NCBI RefSeq assembly: GCF_900113435.1
Contig: NZ_FOPG01000002.1
Coordinates: forward strand, 1 to 64,000
Reading direction: 5' to 3'
Source: Sulfitobacter dubius
GTDB lineage: Bacteria; Pseudomonadota; Alphaproteobacteria; Rhodobacterales; Rhodobacteraceae
DNA: 64,000 bases
Numbering within the stretch: the stretch's first letter is position 1; the number at the start of each line of letters is the position of its first letter. The position numbers and the translations under genes are program-made. Below, piece after piece: positions 46,377-55,701 of the stretch. The notes under the pieces are model-generated. The model was not told the origin of the DNA. It did not search any database and saw only the letters and a list, made by a program, of their open reading frames with translations.

Positions 46377-46396
46377 CCCCACCGTGAAAAGTGGGG
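46377..46396 (+). promoter_or_regulatory. Hairpin upstream of the orphan binding protein
   Basis: CCCCAC (46377-46382) pairs with GTGGGG (46391-46396) around an 8-base loop, about 42 bases before the next start. The 235-base gap after the DUF2783 gene has no other gene; this hairpin may be a leader element. Confidence 0.35.
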
Positions 46397-46438
46397 ATTC
46401 GCGATGGCCCGGCCAGCGCACCAACAGAGAGGAAAATC

Positions 46439-48118
46439 ATGGAATTTTTGACACGCACCGGAAAACCGCTGCCGCAATCCGTGCTGAAATCAGCCGAGAA
46501 CGCCAAGAAAGACCCCGTCAGCAGACGCGAGTTTCTGGCGATTGCGAGCGCATTCGGGGCCACGTCCGCCACAGCCTACGGGATGCTCGGCATGGCCGCG
46601 CCCGCGCGTGCGGCGGCCCATGCCAACCTCAAGGAAGGCGGCACCGTGCGGATGCAGATGGAGGTGCGTGCCCTGAAAGACCCGCGCACCTATGACTGGT
46701 CGCAAATCGCCAACTTCAGCCGCGGCTGGCTGGAATACCTCGCCATCTGGGAGAATGACGGCACCTTCACTCCGGGTCTGCTGGAAAGCTGGGAGATCAA
46801 CGACGATGCCACCGAATACACGCTGAACGTCCGCAAGGGCGTGACATGGAACGATGGCACCGCCTTCACCGCGCAGGACGTGGCGCGCAACATCGAAGGC
46901 TGGTGCGACAAGTCGCTCGAAGGCAACTCCATGGCGGGCCGTTTCGCCACGCTGGTGGACGAAGAAGCCGGCAAGGCCATCGAGGGCGCGATCGAGGTGG
47001 TCGACGATCACACCGTTAAGCTGAAGCTGCCCAAATCCGACATCACGCTGATCCCCGGCATGGCCGACTACCCGGCCGCGATCACACCCGAAGGGTTCGA
47101 CCCCGACACCATGTTGGACAACCCCAAGGGTACCGGCCCCTACCTGCCGGAATCGCTGGAAGTCGGCGTGAAAAGCGTTCTAGTGAAGAACCCAGACCAC
47201 ACATGGTGGGGCACTGAAATCTTCGGTGGACCCTACATCGACCGTCTGGAATATATCGACTACGGCACCGACCCTTCCGCATGGATCGCCGCCGCCGAGG
47301 CCGAAGAGGTCGACGCTTTCTACTCCATGGAAGGCGAATACATCGACGTGATGAGCACGCTCGACGGTTGGGTCGAGAACGAGATCGCCACCGCGGCGAC
47401 CATCGTGATCCGCCCTAACCAATTGGCCGAAATCGACGGCATGAAGCCTTACGAAGACAAGCGCGTGCGCAACGCGCTGCAACTGGCGGTCGACAACGCC
47501 GTGCTGTTGGAACTGGGCTATGCCGGTCGCGGGATCGTGGCCGAAAACCACCATGTCGGCCCGATGCACCCCGAATATGCAGAGGTCGAACCGCCCAAGA
47601 CCGACCCCGAAGCCGCCCGCGCGCTGATGGAAGAAGCCGGCATGGCGGATTACGAGCATGAGCTCTTCTCGATCGACGATGCGTGGCGCAAGGACACGAC
47701 CGATGCCGTGGCCGCGCAGCTGCGCGATGCGGGTATCAAGGTCAAACGCACCATTCTGCCCGGCTCGACCTTCTGGAACGACTGGGTGAAATACCCCTTC
47801 TCCTCCACCAACTGGAACGCGCGGCCTCTGGGCGTGCAGATCTGGGCGCTGGCCTACCGCTCGGGCGAGGCGTGGAACGAGTTTGGCTATGCCAACCCTG
47901 AGTTCGACGCACTGCTCTCCGAGGCGCTGGCCACGGCGGATGTCGACGCACGGCGCGAGATCATGGCGAAGGGTGAGAAGATGTTGCAAGACGATGGCGT
48001 CACGATCCAGCCCTACTGGCGCTCGCTCTACAACCACACCCGCGAGGGGTTGGTGGGTGCCGCGCACCACATCGGGTTTGAATACCACCCGGCGCGGATG
48101 GCTTGGGCAGAAGAGTGA
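46439..48118 (+). CDS. Tat-exported family 5 solute-binding protein
   Basis: A 559-residue periplasmic ABC-transporter binding protein of the peptide/nickel (SBP_bac_5) family. A twin-arginine signal SRREFLAIAS (Arg29-Arg30) and an AxA site near residue 59 indicate folded export by Tat, unusual for this family. Core features are TYDWSQIANF, LLESWEINDDATEYTLNVRKGVTW and the usual C-terminal DxxRREIMAKGEKML helix. GAGAGGAAAATC precedes the ATG at 46439. No permease or ATPase genes are adjacent. Confidence 0.92.
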   Translation: MEFLTRTGKPLPQSVLKSAENAKKDPVSRREFLAIASAFGATSATAYGMLGMAAPARAAAHANLKEGGTVRMQMEVRALKDPRTYDWSQIANFSRGWLEYLAIWENDGTFTPGLLESWEINDDATEYTLNVRKGVTWNDGTAFTAQDVARNIEGWCDKSLEGNSMAGRFATLVDEEAGKAIEGAIEVVDDHTVKLKLPKSDITLIPGMADYPAAITPEGFDPDTMLDNPKGTGPYLPESLEVGVKSVLVKNPDHTWWGTEIFGGPYIDRLEYIDYGTDPSAWIAAAEAEEVDAFYSMEGEYIDVMSTLDGWVENEIATAATIVIRPNQLAEIDGMKPYEDKRVRNALQLAVDNAVLLELGYAGRGIVAENHHVGPMHPEYAEVEPPKTDPEAARALMEEAGMADYEHELFSIDDAWRKDTTDAVAAQLRDAGIKVKRTILPGSTFWNDWVKYPFSSTNWNARPLGVQIWALAYRSGEAWNEFGYANPEFDALLSEALATADVDARREIMAKGEKMLQDDGVTIQPYWRSLYNHTREGLVGAAHHIGFEYHPARMAWAEE

Positions 48119-48140
48119 TCTGCCACTAGGTAGAAACGCG

Positions 48141-48168
48141 AAAGGGCCGCGTCGCTGCGGCCCTTTTT
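48141..48168. terminator. Rho-independent terminator after the binding protein
   Basis: AAAGGGCCGC and GCGGCCCTTT form a stem around GTCGCT-type loop, followed by TTTTTC on the plus strand. It separates the orphan binding protein from the convergent amidase gene. Confidence 0.9.
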
Positions 48169-48186
48169 CTTTGCGCGGGACCGGCG

Positions 48187-49122
48187 TTAACCGCCGATCA
48201 GGTCTTTCGCCATCATCATATGCACGCCCTTTTCGCGGTTCACCGTCTGGGTGATGCGCAGATCACCGGCCAGCGAGCAGAGCACATAGGCGTCTTCACG
48301 GCTGATCCCCGCGCGCTCAGACACCAATGCGATCATGTCCCGCAAGGCCATCTCAGCGCAGCGGTCAAGGTCGGGGGCCATGCCCATGGTTATAACGTGG
48401 GTCGGCGTCTCGGCCTGCGGATAGCTGAGTGTGCGGTCCTTCAATACGGTCAGACGAAAGCGCCCCTGTAGCGCCGTTTCAATCGCCGTGACACAGACTT
48501 CGCCATCGCCCTGCGAGCCATGCCCATCCCCGCAGGAAAACAGCGCCCCTTCGTTGAAGATGGGTAGGTAAAGCGTGCTGCCCGCCACCAGTTCCTTGTT
48601 ATCCAGGTTGCCCCCGTGTTTGCGCGGCTCAATGGTGGCGATCCGACCCCATTCGGGCGGCGGTGCCACGGCCATCACGCCAAAGAACGGAGCCAAGGGC
48701 AGTTCCAGCCCCCAAGGCAGCCGGGCGATGCCCCGCTCCGCGTCCAGCGGGATGTTGCTGTGATAGGTCTCGGTGAAATCCTGCGGCAGCGTGCCTGCCA
48801 AAGGCCGGATGAAGTTATACCCCCAGTCCTGCCGCAGCGCGACATCGAGGATATCGACCTTCAGCACATCCCCGGGCATCGCGCCTTCGACGGCCACCGG
48901 GCCCGTCAGGATATGGCCCGGCATCGGCGGCGGGCCTGCCTTGTGGATGTCGTAGAGTTCGGGCGGAACGTGAAAGCCCTCGGGCGGCAGGCAGTTCGGC
49001 GCGCCAGAGACGGTGTTGATAATCACCTCGTCGCCGCTTTGGATGGTCAGCGCGGGCGGGCGGCTGGCCTCGAAATAGCCCCAGTGGCAGGTTTCGGGCG
49101 ATGACTGCAGTGTGGCGGTCAT
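48187..49122 (-). CDS. Acetamidase/formamidase-family amidase
   Basis: A 311-residue FmdA/AmdA-type amidohydrolase that releases ammonia from small amides. It shows the GPVAVEGAMPGDVLKVDI region, the EPRKHGGNLDNKEL segment (about 164-177) and the metal-site-like GDGHGSQGDGEVC motif near 195-207. Its start overlaps the Gfo/Idh gene stop (ATGA), so it is the last gene of a small operon. The specific amide is unknown. Confidence 0.9.
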   Translation of the reverse strand: MTATLQSSPETCHWGYFEASRPPALTIQSGDEVIINTVSGAPNCLPPEGFHVPPELYDIHKAGPPPMPGHILTGPVAVEGAMPGDVLKVDILDVALRQDWGYNFIRPLAGTLPQDFTETYHSNIPLDAERGIARLPWGLELPLAPFFGVMAVAPPPEWGRIATIEPRKHGGNLDNKELVAGSTLYLPIFNEGALFSCGDGHGSQGDGEVCVTAIETALQGRFRLTVLKDRTLSYPQAETPTHVITMGMAPDLDRCAEMALRDMIALVSERAGISREDAYVLCSLAGDLRITQTVNREKGVHMMMAKDLIGG

Positions 49123-50087
49123 GACTGCACCCCCCGGTTGGCCAAGATGCCTTCGATCAGCTCTTGCACCCGCAGCGCTTCCTCTGGTGTGGCCAGTCGG
49201 CTCGGGCCGCCGTCCATCAGAAGCGCCAAGTCGTCAAGCTGCGCTTTGAGGCTGGTGGCCCGGGTGTCGGTGGGGCTGCTGTTGGTCGGCGCAAATGCCT
49301 CTCCGGTCGACAGGGTGTCGATGGCAAACTCCGAGATGCGCCGGCTGGCCTTCGCGCCTTTCACCGTTACCTCCTGCCGGTCTGGCTGCGCGCCGCCAAC
49401 AGAGCCGAGGATCGAAACCGGCAAGCCCTCTGCATTGACCAGCCGCGCCGCCACATGGGTCTCGCAGAGCTTGTCGTCAGGGTATTCCGCATGGGCCCAT
49501 TGCAGGGTCAACGGCCCCAATACCCGCTCGCTCAGGAAGAGGAAATGCGAGATCACCTCGCGGGTCATTCCCCCCTCAGCGGCAAAGCGCAGCCAATCCG
49601 CATCCACCTGCCATGCGCGGGGCCAGGCCGGATAGGTCACGATGATGTCGATACCACAGAGATCCCCTAGCGCACCCTCTTTGATCGACCGCGTCAGATC
49701 GGTCAGCGCCGCCCCTGCTGCTTGGGTGAAATTCACCGCCGCCGGGACGCCTGCAGCCTGCAACTCGGCCACCAACGCACGACTTTCCGCGATGTCCACG
49801 CCAAGCGGTTTTTCGAGGAAGATCGCCTTGCCCGCTGCCGCGGCCTCAAGCGCATAGGCTTTGCGCGGCACCGGGGGGCAGGCGAGGTAGACCAGATCGA
49901 CATCGGCCATCGCCTCGGACGCCGTGGCAGACACTGTCGCACTCGGCGCGACCTCTTGCGCGGCGGCGCAGGCCGCGGGGTCGGGATCCCACATGGTGGT
50001 GACCGTGAAGTCGGGGTGCAGCACTATGTTCTCGGCCATGCGCCGCCCCATGATCCCCAATCCGATTACCGCAGTCCTAATCGTCAT
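49119..50087 (-). CDS. Gfo/Idh/MocA-family oxidoreductase
   Basis: A 322-residue NAD(P)-dependent dehydrogenase. The N-terminal Rossmann motif is GLGIMGRRMA (about 8-17), and the nicotinamide region EKPLGVDI contains the conserved Glu-Lys-Pro catalytic Lys (about 93-100). The C-terminal domain forms the substrate pocket. It overlaps the amidase gene downstream by four bases and follows the thioesterase after 75 bases. Substrate unknown, commonly a sugar or inositol derivative. Confidence 0.92.
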   Translation of the reverse strand: MTIRTAVIGLGIMGRRMAENIVLHPDFTVTTMWDPDPAACAAAQEVAPSATVSATASEAMADVDLVYLACPPVPRKAYALEAAAAGKAIFLEKPLGVDIAESRALVAELQAAGVPAAVNFTQAAGAALTDLTRSIKEGALGDLCGIDIIVTYPAWPRAWQVDADWLRFAAEGGMTREVISHFLFLSERVLGPLTLQWAHAEYPDDKLCETHVAARLVNAEGLPVSILGSVGGAQPDRQEVTVKGAKASRRISEFAIDTLSTGEAFAPTNSSPTDTRATSLKAQLDDLALLMDGGPSRLATPEEALRVQELIEGILANRGVQS

Positions 50088-50162
50088 CTCTGTCTCCCTC
50101 GATATGCAGCGCGATAAGACGCTGCAATCAGGGGAACTTCAACTGCTTGCGGGGCGATAGCC

Positions 50163-50594
50163 TCAGCCGAGGTCGGCGCGGACCAGTGGTTTGATCACGC
50201 GGGCCAGCTCTTCGGGGGCGGATTGGCTTTCGAACACGTCCGCGATGGTGAAGACGCAGGTGAACGACCCCTCGAAACACAGCACCCCGTTCTGCCGCGC
50301 CTTCATGCCGAAGGTTATGGATTTGTTGCCGAGCCGCGTCGGATAGGTTTCGCACATCAGCTTGTGCCGTGGCGTGACCGGGCTGCGGAAATCCATCGAA
50401 AGGTTCACGAAAGGCGTGCCGATATTACGGTCGATCTGAAGCTGAAACCAGCCATCGCCGTCAAAATGCGCCTCCCACCACGCGTTGATCGCATCCAACG
50501 CGAAATAGGGCAGCCGCGCCGTATAGGCGATCTGCGCCGGGTCACAATCACCCCAAGTGACGTTGATCTCGTGAACGAAGTTTTCCGTGGTCAT
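50163..50594 (-). CDS. Hot-dog acyl-CoA thioesterase, 4-hydroxybenzoyl-CoA type
   Basis: A 143-residue hot-dog-fold thioesterase. The active-site Asp is in VTWGDCDPAQIAYTARLPYF (about 12-31), the pattern of the 4-hydroxybenzoyl-CoA thioesterase subfamily. It is the first gene of the thioesterase-Gfo-amidase set and may release an aromatic or short acyl acid from CoA. The acyl group is unknown. Confidence 0.88.
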   Translation of the reverse strand: MTTENFVHEINVTWGDCDPAQIAYTARLPYFALDAINAWWEAHFDGDGWFQLQIDRNIGTPFVNLSMDFRSPVTPRHKLMCETYPTRLGNKSITFGMKARQNGVLCFEGSFTCVFTIADVFESQSAPEELARVIKPLVRADLG

Positions 50595-50742
50595 AAGGTT
50601 GCTTTCAACTGCTCAAGCCCGCAGGGGCGTTGCGCCAGTTCTACCCCTTCCAGCCCTGCGTGCAACCCACGGGCTTCCTGCGATGAAGCAACGCCCATGC
50701 GGCCGCAAAATGCTGAATTCATTTTGTAAACAAGGGGGAGGA

Positions 50743-50819
<77 letters not shown>

Positions 50820-50908
50820 GTGGCGCGTCGGATAAGGCAGCTTCGCATTGGGGTCAAGGGCGAAAACTGGATCATTCCGTTTTTGCCCAAGAAAAGTGCC
50901 GCCCCGTC

Positions 50909-51709
50909 TTAATGCGCCGGAGCCGACACCACGTCGAGCAGAGTGCGTCCGCCGTCAATAGTCATGATCTCGCCGGTCATAAAACCTGAGCTCTCCGCCG
51001 CAAGGAACTGCACCGCTTCGCAAAGCTCATTCGGGCCTGCGATCCGGCCAAGCGGCGTATGGGCGCGGATGTTATCGCGCCAGTCACGGTTTTCCGCGAC
51101 AGCCGCGCGCAGAGAGGCGCTCATTACCGATCCAAAAGAGATCGCGTTCACGCGTATCCGATGCGGAGCCAAAACCAGCGCAAGTGAACGGGTCATCTGC
51201 TGCACCGCTGCCGAAGCGATGGAATAGCCCATCATATCCGGCTGGTGCTGCCGCGCAGCGATGGAGCTGAGATTGATAATGGACCCCACCTGTCCCTCGG
51301 TCTGACCTTCGGCCTGTTTCATCATGCGCCGCGCCACCTGTTGCGACAATTGCAGCGCCGTCATCAGGTTTTGCTGCAGCAGCGTTTCCACCGAACTGTC
51401 ATCGATATCCAGCGGGTCAGTGGGCATCACCTGCCGCGAGGCATTCACAAGGATATCCACTTCATCAAAGGCATCGATGGTGGCAGAGACGAGGTTGGCA
51501 ATGGTCAAACGCTGACGCAGGTCACCGGCAAAGACCCGGATATTGCCCTCATCGGGGGTATCGCCCAACTCTTCCATGAGCTTTTTCTCATTCGAGTCGG
51601 CGCACATCACATTGGCGCCCCGGTCGGCCAGATGCCGGGCAATGGCAAGGCCGATGCCGTCTGCCGCGCCGGTGATGATGGCTGTTTTACCAGAGATCGA
51701 GAAAGACAT
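50909..51709 (-). CDS. SDR-family protein with missing catalytic lysine
   Basis: A 266-residue short-chain dehydrogenase-like protein. The NAD(P)-binding TGAADGIG (about 14-21) and the catalytic serine in INLSSIAA are present. The catalytic tyrosine is in MGYSIASAAV, where the usual YxxxK lysine is a serine (TCG codon at this position on the minus strand). Such a protein may bind a substrate without the normal reaction. It is followed 20 bases before the RsmC-like gene on the same strand. The typical LAPHRIRVNAISFG follows. Confidence 0.88.
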   Translation of the reverse strand: MSFSISGKTAIITGAADGIGLAIARHLADRGANVMCADSNEKKLMEELGDTPDEGNIRVFAGDLRQRLTIANLVSATIDAFDEVDILVNASRQVMPTDPLDIDDSSVETLLQQNLMTALQLSQQVARRMMKQAEGQTEGQVGSIINLSSIAARQHQPDMMGYSIASAAVQQMTRSLALVLAPHRIRVNAISFGSVMSASLRAAVAENRDWRDNIRAHTPLGRIAGPNELCEAVQFLAAESSGFMTGEIMTIDGGRTLLDVVSAPAH

Positions 51710-51729
51710 CGGGATACCCCCCTAAAGGC

Positions 51730-52722
51730 TTAGCGGCGGCGGGTCAGCGGGCGCGTGGCATGGAACAGTTTGAACCGCGCATCGCCCCCCAGTTCCGCCA
51801 CCTGCGCAAAGCGTTTTTTCAGTTCCGCCTCATAGGGCAGATGCCGGTTTGCAACCATCCATAGGTCGCCCTGCACCGATAGCATCCTTGCGGCGGCAGC
51901 GACGAATGCTTGCCCGATCTGCGGCTCTGCCGCGCGGCCTGTGTGGAACGGCGGGTTCATCACCACGCTATCCATCCGGTGTGGCGGTTCCCAATGGGTC
52001 GCGTCCTCCCAGTGAAAAACTGCCCGGCTGTCAGTCACGTTGTGGCGCGCGCATTCCAGCGCTAGATGCCCGGCCTCGACCAAATGCACGGTCTTCACCT
52101 TGGGCCGCGTCAGGATATGCGCCGAGAGGAAGCCCCAGCCCGCACCCAAATCGGCCACCTCGGCCCCAAGGTTGTCAGGAAGCACATCGACCAGCAGCGC
52201 CGAGGCCAGATCAACCCCATCCGCCGAGAAAACCCCCGGCGCGGTCCAAAAACCGCCTTCGGTCTGAGCTGGACCCGCTTCCCAATCGGTAAAGAAATCG
52301 CTTGAGCCTGCGTCGATCCAGTAAAGCTTTCCATGCGCCTTCGAGATCGGACCTTGCACTGTCACACGCGCGCGCATTTCGCGCAGGATCGAATCTGCGC
52401 CATCGGTCTTTTGCCCATCGACCACCACCGGCCCATCGCTCACCGCGCAGGCTTGGGCGATTAGCGCACGCGCTTCGTGTTTGGCACGTGGCAGGCAGAC
52501 GATGGCGGCGGCATAGCGCCCCTCGACCGAATGCGCAGCGTCATAGCCGCGTGCGGTCCATGCATCATATGCCGGTTTGAAATCGTGAATGATCTTGCAA
52601 CGGTCCACTGGCAAATCGGCCAAGTCAGCGTCAACAGAGGGCTGAAATACAGCGATTTCGCCTGTTTCGGGCAGGTCCAGCCCACCGCCGTTCAGGGCCA
52701 GTTCCAGTCGCGGATCAATCAC
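51730..52722 (-). CDS. RsmC-like rRNA guanine methyltransferase
   Basis: A 330-residue two-domain class I methyltransferase. The C-terminal half has the SAM motif EVADLGAGWGFLSAHIL and the catalytic NPPFHTG (m2G type), as in RsmC, which methylates G1207 of 16S rRNA. The N-terminal half is a degenerate duplicated domain, as in RsmC. Its start is 4 bases from the convergent-side clpS stop on the same strand. The exact target nucleotide is inferred from the family. Confidence 0.86.
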   Translation of the reverse strand: MIDPRLELALNGGGLDLPETGEIAVFQPSVDADLADLPVDRCKIIHDFKPAYDAWTARGYDAAHSVEGRYAAAIVCLPRAKHEARALIAQACAVSDGPVVVDGQKTDGADSILREMRARVTVQGPISKAHGKLYWIDAGSSDFFTDWEAGPAQTEGGFWTAPGVFSADGVDLASALLVDVLPDNLGAEVADLGAGWGFLSAHILTRPKVKTVHLVEAGHLALECARHNVTDSRAVFHWEDATHWEPPHRMDSVVMNPPFHTGRAAEPQIGQAFVAAAARMLSVQGDLWMVANRHLPYEAELKKRFAQVAELGGDARFKLFHATRPLTRRR

Positions 52723-52725
52723 GTG

Positions 52726-53118
52726 TTATTCTTCTTTTTCCATAGTACATTGTAGGGGATGTTGATGACGCCGGGCGAAATCCATCACCTGCGCGACCTT
52801 GGTCTCGGCGATCTCGTGGCTAAAGACACCGACCACGGCCAGCCCTTTCTTATGCACGGTCAGCATGATCTCAAACGCCTGCGCGTGGTTCAGGCCAAAG
52901 AACCGCTCAAGCACCAGAACGACGAACTCCATCGGGGTGAAATCATCATTCAGCAACATCACTTTATAAAGCGGCGGGCGTTTGGTCTTGGGCCGCGTCT
53001 TGGTCAACAACTCGGTGTCGTCACCGTCCTTTGGGCCGTCCGCCATCATCAACCGGCCCGGCGCGGGCCGGTCTGCTATCAGGGTCATCCAATCTGCTTT
53101 CACGTCGTCACGGTGCAT
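52726..53118 (-). CDS. clpS: ATP-dependent Clp protease adapter ClpS
   Basis: A 130-residue ClpS that feeds N-degron substrates to ClpA. Core residues [20 protein letters not shown] and [20 protein letters not shown] include the N-degron pocket and the ClpA-binding surface. The ATG at 53118 was chosen because GGAGCAGC lies directly before it. An ATG at 53046 gives a more usual 106-residue form; the extra 24 residues include a PAP segment not seen in other ClpS. The HAD gene is divergent. Confidence 0.9.
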   Translation of the reverse strand: MHRDDVKADWMTLIADRPAPGRLMMADGPKDGDDTELLTKTRPKTKRPPLYKVMLLNDDFTPMEFVVLVLERFFGLNHAQAFEIMLTVHKKGLAVVGVFSHEIAETKVAQVMDFARRHQHPLQCTMEKEE

Positions 53119-53205
53119 TGCTGCTCCTGCGGCTGGGGGTAGAGCTTGTTCGTCGTGCAGCCGTCTATATAACCCCTGAACCAATTTAGGAAAGAGGCAG
53201 CACAT

Positions 53206-53913
53206 ATGGGCGGGGCACTCACCACCATCGGTTTCGATGCGGATGACACATTGTGGCATAATAAGCGCTACTTTGCACTCTCCCATGACCGTTTTGCAGC
53301 CCTTTTGGCAGAACATAGTGAACGCGACCATCTGATGACCCGCCTTCTTGAGGCCGAACGGCGCAACCTGCCGCACTACGGTTACGGGATCAAAGGCTTC
53401 ACCCTATCGATGATCGAGACCGCGATCGAGGTGACAGAGGGCAAGGTGCCCGCCGAAGTGATTAACGATTTGCTTGCCGCCGGGCGCGAGATGCTGGCCC
53501 ATCCGATCGAACTGCTGCCTCACGTGGAAGAGGTGCTGCAAAGTCTTCAAGGCCGATACCGGCTGATCGTGGTGACCAAAGGCGATCTACTAGACCAAGA
53601 ACGCAAGCTTGCGCAATCCGGTCTGCGGGACCTGTTCGACGCGGTCGAAATCGTCTCCTACAAAACCGAAGCCGCATATCGCCGCATTTTTAAGCACCAT
53701 GGCGAAGGCGCCGCGCAGGGGCTGATGGTCGGCAACTCACTGGCTTCTGACGTGCGTCCAATGCTCGATGCGGGCGGCTGGGGTGTCTATGTGCCACATG
53801 ATCTGACATGGGCGATGGAACATGCCGAACCGCCAACCAATTCCCCGCGTTTTGCCGAAATTGAAGATTTATCGGGCCTTTCGGAGACATTGGATCGGAT
53901 CAGATCGGGGTGA
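53206..53913 (+). CDS. HAD-family phosphatase
   Basis: A 235-residue haloacid dehalogenase-like hydrolase. Motif I FDADDTL (nucleophile Asp), motif II VVTKGD, the Lys of SYKTEAAY and motif [11 protein letters not shown] are all present, so it should be an active phosphatase. Helical cap residues between motif I and II fit the C1 subclass. It is divergent from clpS across about 90 bases. Substrate unknown. Confidence 0.9.
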   Translation: MGGALTTIGFDADDTLWHNKRYFALSHDRFAALLAEHSERDHLMTRLLEAERRNLPHYGYGIKGFTLSMIETAIEVTEGKVPAEVINDLLAAGREMLAHPIELLPHVEEVLQSLQGRYRLIVVTKGDLLDQERKLAQSGLRDLFDAVEIVSYKTEAAYRRIFKHHGEGAAQGLMVGNSLASDVRPMLDAGGWGVYVPHDLTWAMEHAEPPTNSPRFAEIEDLSGLSETLDRIRSG

Positions 53914-54178
53914 TTCATTAGGGCGTAAAAGGGCGATTCTAGGTCACCGTGATCGCCGCCAACTTGCCGCCCAAATTGAGCCTTATTCTCGCCTTAATGC
54001 CGCTTATAGTGGGTGATCGTGCACCAGCCTCTACATATTGGAGGGGAGATCCGCCCTTTTTCCGCCTGTCCTATAGATTCGACGGCTTCCGCGAAGCGCC
54101 GTCCTGTGCTAACTTTAAACCAATTAATAAATGGTCAGTCGAAAATCGACGGCTTGAGGCAGTAAAAGGCAGGCAAAA

Positions 54179-55639
54179 ATGAAGGCTCGGCGCATTCAGC
54201 CGGCCCGTTACGGGCTATTTCTATTCGCAGCAATCTGGGTTCTGGTGATTTTACCGCTCAGCGCGATCGCCGCCCCCTACGCCGCTTATGTCATTGATGC
54301 CCGCACCGGCAAAGAAATCCACGCAGAGAACGCCGACACCCGGTTGCACCCTGCCTCCCTGACCAAAATGATGACCCTCTACATCGCTTTTCAGGCGGTA
54401 GAGCGGGGGGAACTTTCCCTCGACACCCAAGTCACGATTTCTCAAAATGCCGCCTCGGAGCCGCCCAGTAAACTGGGCATGCGTCCCGGCCAAAAGATCG
54501 CCCTACGCTACCTAATTCGCGCCGCCGCCGTAAAATCTGCCAACGATGCTGCCACCGCAATTGGCGAGGCCATCGAAGGCTCTGAGGCTGCTTTTGCCCG
54601 CCGCATGAACCGCACCGCCAAACAGCTTGGCATGACACGGACTACATTCAAAAACATGCACGGGCTGACAGAAAACGGCCACCTCTCCACCGCGCGTGAC
54701 ATGACGGCCATGGGCCGTCATTTGCTTTATGATTACCCGCAGTACTACAACCTGTTCTCGCGCATCACTGCCGATGCAGGTGTGCGCAAGGTTTCCCACA
54801 CCAACCGCCGGTTTCTGGGGTCTTACAAAGGGGCCGACGGGATCAAAACAGGCTATACCCGTGCGGCGGGCTTCAATCTGACCGCCTCGGCTGAGCGAGG
54901 CAATGAACGGATCATCGTCACCGTTTTCGGCGGCAAATCCACCGCATCGCGAAACGCCAAAGTGGCCGAACTGATGGACCTCGGCTTCCGCCGAGCGCCA
55001 TCTTCCGCGCCCCTCAGTAAGCCAGTGCCGCCCGTTTACGCTGATGTCGAAGATGCGCCAGCCGCCCCCGGTGCCGCAGGCAAGACGATCCGCCTTGTGG
55101 GGGCAGTTACAGCCTCCAAGCGCCCGCAGCTTCGCCCCCACAGTGAGGTGGTCGTCGTGGCGACCGCAACCGCGCCTGAGGCAACGAGCGTGGTTTCCAA
55201 CAGCGATATCACCGCAGCTTTACGTGAAGCCGTGCAAACTGCGCCCGCCGCACCAGCTGCCACACCGGAAAGTAAAGACGCCGAAGTCGTCATCGCGTCA
55301 GCCCAAGCCTCAGCCCGGCCCGAGCCGCGCCCAAAGGATGTAACGTTGGCCGTCCAGCAAGCGGTTGAGCAGGAAATCGTGACTCGTGTCTCTACCTCCG
55401 GCGGCCGCCATTGGGGAGTGAACGTTGGCCGTTTCCCCAGCCGCTATGCTGCTGAAAAGGTGCTGCTAAAGACCGCGCTGGCCGAGATGTCGACGCTCGA
55501 TGGCACTCTGCGTAAAGTGGTACAGCGCCCGCAGGGTTTCGATGCCAACTTCCTCGGCATGTCCCGCGAAAGCGCCGATCTGGCCTGCCGCCGTCTCGCT
55601 GCCCGTAATGTCAGTTGCTTCATGATCGGGCCAAGCTAA
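54179..55639 (+). CDS. D-alanyl-D-alanine carboxypeptidase with SPOR domain
   Basis: A 486-residue penicillin-binding serine carboxypeptidase. A signal/anchor (about 10-32) is followed by the SxxK nucleophile SLTK (60-63), SAN (120-122) and KTG (223-225). A disordered Ala/Pro-rich linker leads to a C-terminal SPOR-like domain of about 75 residues (GRHWGVNVGRFPSRYAAEKVLL). SPOR domains bind denuded septal peptidoglycan, so it probably trims septal peptides. The ribosome-binding site AAAAGGCAGG is modest. It is followed by the terminator-like repeat copy 2. Confidence 0.92.
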   Translation: MKARRIQPARYGLFLFAAIWVLVILPLSAIAAPYAAYVIDARTGKEIHAENADTRLHPASLTKMMTLYIAFQAVERGELSLDTQVTISQNAASEPPSKLGMRPGQKIALRYLIRAAAVKSANDAATAIGEAIEGSEAAFARRMNRTAKQLGMTRTTFKNMHGLTENGHLSTARDMTAMGRHLLYDYPQYYNLFSRITADAGVRKVSHTNRRFLGSYKGADGIKTGYTRAAGFNLTASAERGNERIIVTVFGGKSTASRNAKVAELMDLGFRRAPSSAPLSKPVPPVYADVEDAPAAPGAAGKTIRLVGAVTASKRPQLRPHSEVVVVATATAPEATSVVSNSDITAALREAVQTAPAAPAATPESKDAEVVIASAQASARPEPRPKDVTLAVQQAVEQEIVTRVSTSGGRHWGVNVGRFPSRYAAEKVLLKTALAEMSTLDGTLRKVVQRPQGFDANFLGMSRESADLACRRLAARNVSCFMIGPS

Positions 55640-55701
55640 GACTGAAGTCCCCCTCCCCCGCTCAGTTTCGCCTGCACGCTAAACTCATGGCCCCAAGCAG
55701 T

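Noticed and set aside
53949-54182. A 77-codon frame overlapping the start of the carboxypeptidase gene (ATGA).
   Set aside because: It begins with GTG, has no ribosome-binding site, an unusual composition and no recognisable motif; the stretch looks like a promoter region.
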